Origin: Adiantum capillus-veneris
Taxonomy: Eukaryota; Streptophyta; Polypodiopsida; Polypodiales; Pteridaceae
Direction of reading: 5' to 3'
Length of the DNA stretch: 64,000 bases
Assembly: GCA_014529385.2 (NCBI GenBank)
Contig: CM043970.1
Location: 45,166,279-45,230,278, forward strand
The notes beneath the pieces are model-generated. The model saw nothing but the letters and a program-made list of their open reading frames with translations. It did not search any database and was not told where the DNA came from. Positions 56,502-64,000 of this stretch are shown here, in pieces; position 1 is the first letter of the stretch, and every line of letters begins with the position of its first letter. The translations under genes were made by a program, and so were the position numbers.

Positions 56502-59500
56502 CTATAGTCCCTCAAGCTGTCCTCTGAGAGTATGGATCAGCTCTAGCCAAAAGTCACGAACAGTCTCTGCTGGTGGCACAGGGCGAGCCTCAAAGATGCG
56601 GAAACAACGGGCCCGCCAAATGAACCAAAGTGTCAGGCCACTGATGAGCTCCCAACACTCCTCTCTCTCACTGCACCACTCCAATGGAGTAAGCTATGTA
56701 GCAGGCTGAAGTGTAGTTCGCCCCCCCTGTATCACTATCATCCTGCTGGTGGAAGATAGCTCAAACTGAAGTGACGGGCCCGTGAGGGTGGACCAAGCCG
56801 CTGCCCCCCAAGTGTATTGCCGAGTCGTGGAGAGAGCAGGCATCAGCCGAAGAACTCGTAGCCACACCTGCTGGGCCAAGGGACAGTCCCAAAGACAGTG
56901 ACGCTGACTCTCCACCAAATGGTCACAAGCTGCACATGTGGCCGAGAGACCACTATGCACAAGCCAGCTCCCTATTGTTGTGGCTCTATGTGCGACCAGC
57001 CACTGAAACAAGGTGACTCGCCTCAGCTGTCTGGAGTCCCACAGCCTCTGCCAAAAAGCTGCCAAGAACTCGACTGTGAGGCCCTCCTCCTGCCAATGAC
57101 GTGCTGCAGCGGGGCGGGCCTCTCTCTGTGCTGCAAGTATATGACGTCTAAGTCGAAGAGTGTACTGAAAGAAGGGGACTCCTGGGCGGTCTGCAGAAGA
57201 GAAGGGGATCCCACTGTACTCGTGCCAGTGGACAGCACTCCCAAGCCCATAGCCTCCAGTGTCCTATCTCAAGAGTGCTATCCCATCCACCGGGGTGCTA
57301 CTGGCTCGAGAGGCGTGAGCCACTCAGCTGGAACTGACTCTGAGATGTCCTGACACATGCTCTGCACCCCTCTCATGCCCTGTACCTGGACAGCTTGCAC
57401 CTCCTCCGACAAACCTGTGAACTCTAGCCAGTCACCTAGAGAGCGCGCTCGACCAGCTGCCATGGGACCCCAAGAAACATGAGGCCAACTCCCAACCAAG
57501 TGGCCTCTCTAAGTGCTAACCATGGGGTTCCAGACGAGGGGTTGCCGTAGGCGCTCCTCCGTGCACGTCGGCGGTCTCTGCTCTAGGCCACGCCGTAAGA
57601 GCTCCCAAGATCGAAGCAAACTCACAGCAAATCGGTCCTCCAGTCTCCTGCTCAAACCGACTCGGCGCAGCTCTGTAAAGATCCATCTGGTCGAAGGTTG
57701 CAAAGGGCCTCCTGACTGAGGCACCCTGGCATAAAGCCTCTGCAGCAAGAACTTCTTCCAGGTCTCCTCGCCTGGAAGAAGTCCTCTGACGACGAACTTC
57801 TCAAGAAGGGCTCTGCTCTGCTGTGCTGGATCAATGATCCCAAGCCCTCCCTGAGAACAAGGAAGTGTGATGACCGACCAAGCCACCTTGGCTCGGGCAA
57901 TCTGAGTGTCGCGACCTGACCAAAGGAAGTTCCTGATCAGCCTCTCTACTTGGCTAATACAAGAACTCGAGAAGATCCAGCAAGAAGTGATGTACCACAT
58001 AGTCGCCAACAACACCTGGTTGGAAACTACTACTCTACCAGCCAGCGAAAGTCGTGTTGAGCTCCAATGTAACAGCTTTCTTCTGATGGACAGGAGAAGA
58101 GGAGCAATCTGCTGCTCAGGGGACAAGTCCAAACCAACCTGACAACCCAAGTACCGAACTGCAGTCCCTAGATAAATCCACCTGAAACCCTCTCCTGGCA
58201 TCCAATCTTGCACAGGAGCACTGCCAACCGAGAAAGCCATTGTCTTTCTCCAGTTGATCAGTGCACCCGATGCACAACAGAAGGTCTCCAAAGCCTGCTC
58301 ACATCTGTGTAAATTGGCCTCCTGGCCCTCTAAGTACAAGGCCGAGTCATCGGAAAACTCAGTGTCCAGAAGCTCATCTCCCCGTATAGGGAGTGCTAAG
58401 CCCCTCAGACCAACCTGCTGTGACACCAAAAATCTGCTCATCACCTCCGCATAGAACAGAAAGAGAAAGGGGGCAAGAGTACAACCCTGTCTGACCGATC
58501 GTGTGAGCATGAAGCGCTCATCTCTACCGCCTGCCAAAAGCACCTGACTGTGAACCTGTCTGTACAAAGCTGACACCCCTCTGATCCAAGCATCTGAGAA
58601 GCCCATCCTGCGTAGCGTGCCCTCTAGAAAGTCCCAGTCAACTCTGTCGTATGCCTTCTCAAAATTGAGAAGAAGAATCACAAGGTCCTCCCCACGGAGT
58701 CGTGCCAGGGCAGAAGCCTCCCAGAAGGTGAAGATGTTGTCAAGGATACTGCGTTCCTTGACTCCTGTGAGAAGAATGTACTGAAAGGCAATACACAGAT
58801 CTGGGCCAAGCAGGTCCCAGTACTCCAAGAAGAAACTGGGAGTCAGCCCATCCTCATCTGGACAGCTACCACAAGGGAGGGCCCTAAGAGCCGTGTGCAG
58901 CTCCTCAAGCTGAAGAGGTATCTCTAGCCTCTGGCGCATCTCCTCAGTCACAAGACAAGGCATCTGTGCCCAAACCTGCTCCCTGCATGCATCCTATCTC
59001 TCTGACTGGGGCTCAGCCGACAGTAACTCACGGTAAAAGTCAGTAGCAACTGCACGCATATCCGCGGGCTCACAAACAACTGACCCATCTGATCTCCTCA
59101 ACTGATTGACCTTGGCATGCAAGTGCCGAGGTCCCACTGTCTCAAGAAAAGCACCTGTCACTCTGTCACCCACCTGAGTCCACTGAGATGCCTGTCAGTG
59201 AAAGCCAAACTCATGACGCCTCTCCTCTGTGCAAGCAAGCTCCTGTCGAGCCTGCTGTAACTGCTCCTCCAACCATGGACTGTTTGGATGCTGCTCCTGC
59301 ATCCTCTGTAGTGAAGCAATGCCTCGTCTGAGACGCTGCTCCTCCTCTCTCGCTGCAGCCCGTCGAGCCAGAGACTCCTGTAGAAAAGAGTGGCTAAGCT
59401 GAGCTAGGCCTAAGGCCACTCTGTCTGCAGGTAGATCCTGGCTGTCCATGCCCTCTATCCAGAGAGCCTCTACCCTCTCTCTGAGTGCTGAGACCAACAA

Positions 59501-60307
59501 GACCCGCTCTGGGATGCGAAGCATCGTGCTCCCACTCCACTGCCTGTCCACCACTGTGAGGATCAATGGTGCATGGTCCAAGAAGGATGTCCCTGCTAGG
59601 ATGCCCACTGAGCCCCCCAAGTCAATGAAGTGGTCACTAGTGTAGAAGCGATCTATCCGCGATAGATTCACTCCTCCCACTCTGCGGTCCGATCTAGAGA
59701 AGGCAAGACTCTCTGGAGGCCTCACAAAGCCAAAATGATGCCATGTATCCGAGACCCTCAAAGTCATACATAACCTCTCCCAAGCTGCTAACTCAACTCC
59801 ATGCACAGTAGCATGGCTGCCTCCGATCCTGTCAGAAGGGTCCTCCAACATGTTGAAGTCCCCTCCTACACACCAATGGTCAACCTGTGGCAAAGACTCG
59901 ACAATCTGTGACCAAAACTCTGCACGAGCACTCGCCACATTGGGCGCATAGATGTTCAGGAAGCCCACAAGGCCACCCTAAAGCTGCATAGTAATCCACT
60001 GAGCCCTTTCTGGCACAATAATCCCTCTGCCCACAATGGCCTGCTGCAATGAGTCTGCAATAGTCATACATACCCCACCCTGGATGCCTCCAGGTCCAAA
60101 ATCAGCTGACCAAAAGGTATCATACCGTCCACGCAAAATCTGACCACATCGTCGAATGCAGCTCTCAGACAAATGGTGCTCCTGAAGCATAAGGAGATCA
60201 ATCTCTCCTCCCATAAGGCAACGTTGAAGCTCCTGACGCAATCGGCCCCGCTGTCGCTGAAACTGGGGCCCACCTAGTCCCTACACGTTCCACGAGATGA
60301 TCCTCAT
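56502..60307 (-). pseudogene. LINE ORF2: endonuclease, reverse transcriptase, zinc-finger C-terminus
   Basis: ATG at 60307 overlaps the ORF1 stop (ATGA). Endonuclease: MRIISWNV-stop, LLMLQEHHLSE, LNIYAPN, GGDFNML, SRIDRFY, LDHAPL. A shift and stop precede a 484 codon RT frame (58963-57509). This RT has lost ~70 residues in frame between QYILLTG and VKERSILDN (motifs before RT domain 3), and has LNFEKAYD where the catalytic Asp of motif A is Asn100; the second box is intact (FSDD, 203-206). Then RQGCTLAPFLF and thumb. C-terminal: zf-RVT pattern FQWLVAHRATTIGSWL, CAACDHLVESQRHCLWDCP (57065-56694) and LTLWFIWRARC. Inactive in its present form. Confidence 0.85.
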
Positions 60308-62220
60308 GGGGAGCGAGAGAGAACAGATGCTGCCGTAGCAGCAAGACGGGCTATCTTCGAGGCTGGCTTGGATGGGGAGTAATCCGCATCCGAGCGTCCT
60401 CTAGATAGGCGAGACTGCAGTGAGTGCCTAGCCCAAGCCCAAGCAGAGCGAGCCGTGCGTAAAGCAACCTCCTCTGTCCAGGAGTCCTCATGAATGTATA
60501 CATAGCAAGGCAAACACTGCGTATCAGCAAAAAAGTACACCACAATGTGCCTACATCCTGCTGAGTCTGGGGGTGTCACCGCAAACTTGGCCAGTGGCCA
60601 CAAAGTCTGCAGCAAATCTGTGACTCCAAGTTCTCCCATGTGGTGAGAGAACTCATGAACCTGTGTATGCAACCATCCCACCACTGAGTCTAGGGACCAC
60701 TCTGTCTCGATCCTCCCACAGAGGGGGAAGGAGAAACCAACTGTTGAGTCCAAGGCCTCTGTTCCCCTAGCGGCGAGGAACAAAGCGTGGACCCTGCAGC
60801 AAGCTGCCTCGTGGTCTGCTGCGGAATCGCCGAGGAAGCGAGTGAACCCGTAGTCGAAGAAATCCCAGCGGCGTCTGAGGTCAATGCTCGTCAGACCATG
60901 AGAGATAGCTGCAAGGAAAGATGTCTGAATCTGCAGAGGGGGCCGCAAGAAGGGCTGACCCTCTCTCACTAGGCGACTCGTGGCAAAGGCGCTGCCAAGA
61001 GATCTCCTAGCTGCCGGCGAGGGACCAGTCTCCTGAGTCGACTGTGGTACTGGAGCAGGAGGAGGGGGAGAAGGAGCTCGGGGGGGCGGACGAGAAGAGA
61101 AGCGGGGTGGGGCGACAAAGACAGGAGGGCGAGGAGGGGAGTAGGCGAGAGCAGAGGGCGGGGGAGGGGATGTGGAGGAGGAGGGGAAATCTAAAGGTGG
61201 GGCGTCTGGCGAGGGTGAAGCTGAGGTGGAGGTTGGCGTAGGGGTCTCCTCCTGCTCAAGAGGACCAAAGCGGTTCCCCGTGGGAACCCACTGCTGCTGA
61301 GTAGGCACTTGAGGGCCACTCTGAGTGCCAGGCTGTCACTGTGGCTCCTGGCGTCGACGGCCACGGGCCTGCTGCCACCCCTCCTCCGCTGGAGCCTCAG
61401 GCTCGGAGGATGGCTGTGAATCTGTGCGTTGTGCCGCTGGCTGTGGCCGCGGCCCAGTGGCTGCGACCCAGCCTCGGCAGGCTGGGGCTGAGGCTGAGGT
61501 GTAGGTCGTGGCCTCCTCCGTGGACAAGCCTTCGCTAGGTGGCCCATTTGTCTGCAAATGAAGCACTGGTTCGGGAGACCCGAGTACTCCACACTCTGTC
61601 TAAACCAACCCCCACTCACCCGAGGCAGAAGGATATCCTTCGGGAGCGTGTGGGTATCTCTGACCAAAACTCGAACTGAAGGGATCAGTAGCCTTGGCAG
61701 CTACTGATGCTGCCATACGAGGTGTCTCCAGGACAGTCCCGATGGCGGAGCCAATCCTGAAGAGAAGTGGAAGGTACTCCCTCCGTAAACCCGGAAAGCA
61801 AACTGAGATGGGGATGTCTGCCTCCTCAACGAGCACATTCGAAGTCGGGTCAAAACCATGTCGCCACTCTCAAAAGTTTGCGCGTGATGCTCGGATGGCC
61901 AATGGACTCATAGCTATGACCTTGAAGGCCATCTCAGAAGTCTCAAACTCGATTTGGTAGTACCCCCGTCTGAGAATCTGGACATCCAATATCTTGCCCA
62001 CCTCTCCGAGAAGGCGGGCCTGAAGAAGGTCTCGCAGCTCTCCTCTGCTAGGACGGGTGTCGAGAACCTTGGAGATGACAGAAGTCGCCTGCAAGCGCTC
62101 TACCTCTGTGGCAAGGCTCGCTTGCTCTGTCGGCGAAAGAGCAAGTCGAATGGTGGGCTCAGCGGGGTCGGGCGAGGGGGCTTCAGGCGAGTCCCTCTGT
62201 GGCGGAGCTGGAGCCTCCAT
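60304..62220 (-). pseudogene. LINE ORF1: RNA-binding protein with zinc knuckle
   Basis: Three frames with shifts: 62220-61870 (ISKVLDTRPSRGELRDLLQA, YYQIEFETSEMAFKVI), a DUF4283-like RNA-binding domain of plant LINEs; 61836-61600 (ADIPISVCFPGLRREYLPLL, IGSAIGTVLETPRM); 61667-61191 with CX2CX4HX4C (CFICRQMGHLAKAC) after QSVEYSGLPNQ; and a 334 codon Pro/Ser-rich frame 61308-60304 ending in TGA overlapping ORF2. It binds LINE RNA to form the ribonucleoprotein. Confidence 0.8.
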
Positions 62221-62659
62221 CTGTGTCTACTGCTGAGTCGAAGAAGCGGACGGTGAAGGAAGTCTGCAACCGAGTACGTCAAGCACTCGTCAGAAGAAGA
62301 AATGGTGCAGAGCCAGGTGTAGAAGACCTTCGGGAACAATGAGGACGACCGGGGGGGGGACGGAGAGAGCGGCGAGCGAGAGACAAGAGGCTGCAGGCGG
62401 GGTGGGGGAGAAGCGGCCAGGGAGGGGGGGAGGGCAGCGGACAGACTGGAGGGAAGGGTGGAAGGCAGTGGACGGGCGGGGGGGGGGCGGCACGGGGCGA
62501 GGGCGGCTGGCAGCAGTGCACAAAGGGGGGGGGGGGTTGGGCTAGGCAACGCGAGGGTGAGGGAGGCAGCGTGAGGGCGAGGGGGGGGCAGTGCGGGGTG
62601 GCAGGAGGCAGCGCGAAGGGGAGGGGGGGCAGTGCGGGGGCTGGAGGAAGCGTGAGGAC

Positions 62660-62701
<42 letters not shown>

Positions 62702-62780
62702 CGCAGCAGGGGGGGGGGGGGGGGGGCGGCGTGCAGCAGTAGCGAGTCCTTTTTTGCTGAGTTCGTAAGAGCATTGTTAT
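62221..62780 (-). other. LINE 5' region with long homopolymer C runs
   Basis: On the plus strand, G runs up to ~36 bases between 62664 and 62727, with many shorter ones from 62340; on the LINE strand these are C runs. Pro-only and Gly-only frames here are artefacts. Probably the 5' UTR. Confidence 0.7.
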
Positions 62781-62789
62781 TACTTCGAG

Positions 62790-63714
62790 AGAACTTTGGT
62801 GCAGATTACATGATATGTATGATATATCTGAGTCATCACGGACTCGTGTGAGACATGTACATTCACGAGCACGTCGACAGGTAACATGTTGGTATTGTGG
62901 TCATTCTGGACACGTTAGACGGCACTGTTTTCTTCATATGCGACATCGTAGGAGACATGGCAGTCTCAGAGATCTATGTAGTGATATCATGGACTCAGTT
63001 GCTTTGACAGTTGAGGCAGATGTAGTGTCGGAGTATACTAGTGACGGGGATGTCACTTTTACCTCAAGCTATGCACAAGATGCTATACATGTGGATAGTG
63101 CACTCCCTTCGCAGTGGTTTCTAGACGCAGATGCTATGTTTCATGTCACACCGCATCGTGAATGGTTTTGTAGCTATTCTAGCGGGATGCTTGGCAGTGT
63201 ACGTTTGACCGATGGATCGGTGCATGCGATAGCAGGTGCAGGAGATGTGAGACTGTCATTACCGAGTGGTGCATCTTACTTGTTACGACATGTGCGCTAT
63301 GTACCAGATTTGACAGTGAGTTTGATCTCGATTGGTCAGCTTAGAGATTGTGGATGTCAGATTTCGCTACGAGAGCGAGATTTTGTGATGCATTTGGGTT
63401 CGCTAGTGATTGTGAGAGGTGCTAGGAGTGGTACAGTTTACCCATTTCATGTGGATCACGGGAGAGACGGTGTTGTCTCTGTGATCATGCAGCCAGGTAG
63501 AGAGCGAGAGAGCAGGCGAGTCTCTTTTGCTTATGGGTTGCAGGATGCTTTGCATGGAGTGCAGAGCAGTGACCTTGTTGTGCAAGTTGCGTCTACGGAT
63601 GCACAGGTAGAGCGGGACAGCTCTAGTGAGTCACAGCAGGATGAGTCATCAGAGGTGATGACAGAGATGACTCACATGGATGCTAAGATGTCGAGTATTG
63701 TGGTCATTTCTTGA
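62790..63714 (+). pseudogene. Copia gag C-terminus and protease / gag-pre-integrase region
   Basis: Continues the gag frame after the LINE. Zinc knuckle CWYCGHSGHVRRHC (CX2CX4HX4C). Then SQWFLDADAMFHVTPHREWF, the copia protease active-site region, where Asp-Ser-Gly is Asp-Ala-Asp, so no activity is expected; then VRLTDGSVHAIAGAGDVRLS, LRHVRYVPDLTVSLISIGQL and GTVYPFHV, the gag-pre-integrase segment. The frame ends at a TGA at 63712-63714. Role: polyprotein processing. Confidence 0.8.
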
Positions 63715-64000
63715 TATGCTTATGCTAGAGCTTGATGCAGATTCACGACAAATAAATACTCTTGGTACACATGTGATATGTGGTGGGCACGAGGAGTCAC
63801 TCCAGAGCTCGGAGTCAGAGTGCCATGGTCTCTATGATAGGGGACAGGATTGCCATGAGTTGAGTTCTGAGTTGGAGGTGGCAGAGGTTGCCAGGGTTGC
63901 ATCAACATTCGGTGTCCTCATGTATGAGATGCTGATCTCGAGGCCCGACATAGCAGCTGCAGTGGGAGCATTTGCAGCAGGGTTGATTAGTTGTTCTATG
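63715..64000 (+). pseudogene. C-terminal end of copia reverse transcriptase, joined by internal deletion
   Basis: From about 63905 to the window edge the frame reads VLMYEMLISRPDIAAAVGAF, the conserved copia RT end ('LMYxMxxTRPDIAxAVG'). Only ~200 bp separate it from the gag-pre-integrase segment, whereas integrase and most of RT (normally over 2 kb) should lie between. So an internal deletion is inferred. Confidence 0.7.

Larger units (their letters stand above)
56219..62780 (-). mobile_element. LINE (non-LTR retrotransposon), 6.6 kb, with 17 bp target duplication
   Basis: Target duplication TACTTCGAGAGAACTTT at 56202-56218 and 62781-62797. The short poly(A) tail appears as a T run at 56216-56225, so the element is minus-strand. 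It is full-length or nearly so, with GC-rich ORF1 and ORF2. Base composition and codon use (GC-rich, CT/CC-heavy) differ sharply from the surrounding AT-rich sequence. Confidence 0.93.
53152..64000 (+). mobile_element. Ty1/copia-type element, interrupted and internally deleted, runs off the window
   Basis: 5' LTR at 53152-53346, primer site, a long leader, gag start at 55948, zinc knuckle and protease-like domain after 62790, and the end of RT at the window edge. It is disrupted by a TTAA-flanked inverted-repeat element (54410-55731) and a LINE (56219-62780). Integrase and most of RT are missing between 63714 and 63900. Confidence 0.8.

Noticed and set aside
62100-62774. Proline-rich and glycine-rich ORFs over the G/C homopolymers
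   Set aside because: Compositional artefact of the LINE 5' region; frames open on both strands.

Overview
This is a transposon-rich nuclear window from a large plant genome. There is no convincing intact host gene, and no rRNA, tRNA or CRISPR. The integrase C-terminal tail style and the non-seed-plant feel of several frames hint at a fern or another early-diverging vascular plant, but this is weak. About 50 kb can be assigned to nested retroelements.

Layout. (1) 1-3060: minus-strand Ty3/gypsy fragment (protease start, zinc-knuckle gag, tRNA-iMet primer site, LTR). (2) 3061-23945: Element 1, minus strand, a large LTR element with ~5.9 kb LTRs and a 9 kb interior that codes for gag-like, zinc-knuckle, decayed protease-like and tryptophan-repeat products but has no RT or integrase. 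It is therefore non-autonomous. Its LTRs carry a captured fragment of an FCP1/NIF-type phosphatase gene and an antisense TATA plus first-exon-like unit. A Mutator-like MITE sits in its W-repeat gene. (3) 24114-42927: Element 2, minus strand, 18.8 kb and structurally complete (960/974 bp LTRs, ACCTA target duplication, PPT, PBS), with gag, PR, RT, RNase H, an integrase with two zinc-binding modules, a second protease-like domain with a W repeat, and a separate 3' coiled-coil gene. All are interrupted by stops and shifts. It is inserted at the junction of a ~230 bp tandem duplication beside the right LTR of Element 1. (4) 42933-53150: old, poorly recognisable sequence with several degenerate reading frames, a divergent relative of the first gypsy LTR, and a Tourist-like MITE. 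(5) 53152-64000: plus-strand Ty1/copia-type element with a short LTR, interrupted by a 1.3 kb TTAA-flanked inverted-repeat element and by a 6.6 kb minus-strand LINE, and internally deleted so that the gag/protease region runs almost directly into the end of RT.

The most unusual observation is shared by Elements 1 and 2. Each has an array of near-perfect palindromes in its untranslated regions. In RNA each copy would fold as a hairpin closed by a CGCG-type tetraloop. The stem sequence is completely different in the two elements (arm AGACATCCTA in Element 1, AGTCTAT in Element 2), yet stems are perfect in 12 of 13 full copies and almost all changes fall in the loop. Spacing is about 125-160 bp or about double that. 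Each LTR also carries one half of its own element's palindrome at the same place, 335-338 bp from the LTR/PBS edge. In Element 2 the arrays lie upstream of both transcription-unit-like regions (gag-pol and the 3' gene); in Element 1 upstream of gag. This looks like an element-specific RNA or DNA recognition system that I do not know from the literature.

The two elements also share the order gag, zinc knuckle (CX2CX3HX4C), protease-like domain, then a repeat of the form W-x(~18)-W. This suggests common descent, with Element 1 a pol-less derivative. Decay in both is dominated by C-to-T and G-to-A changes, as expected for long-methylated DNA.
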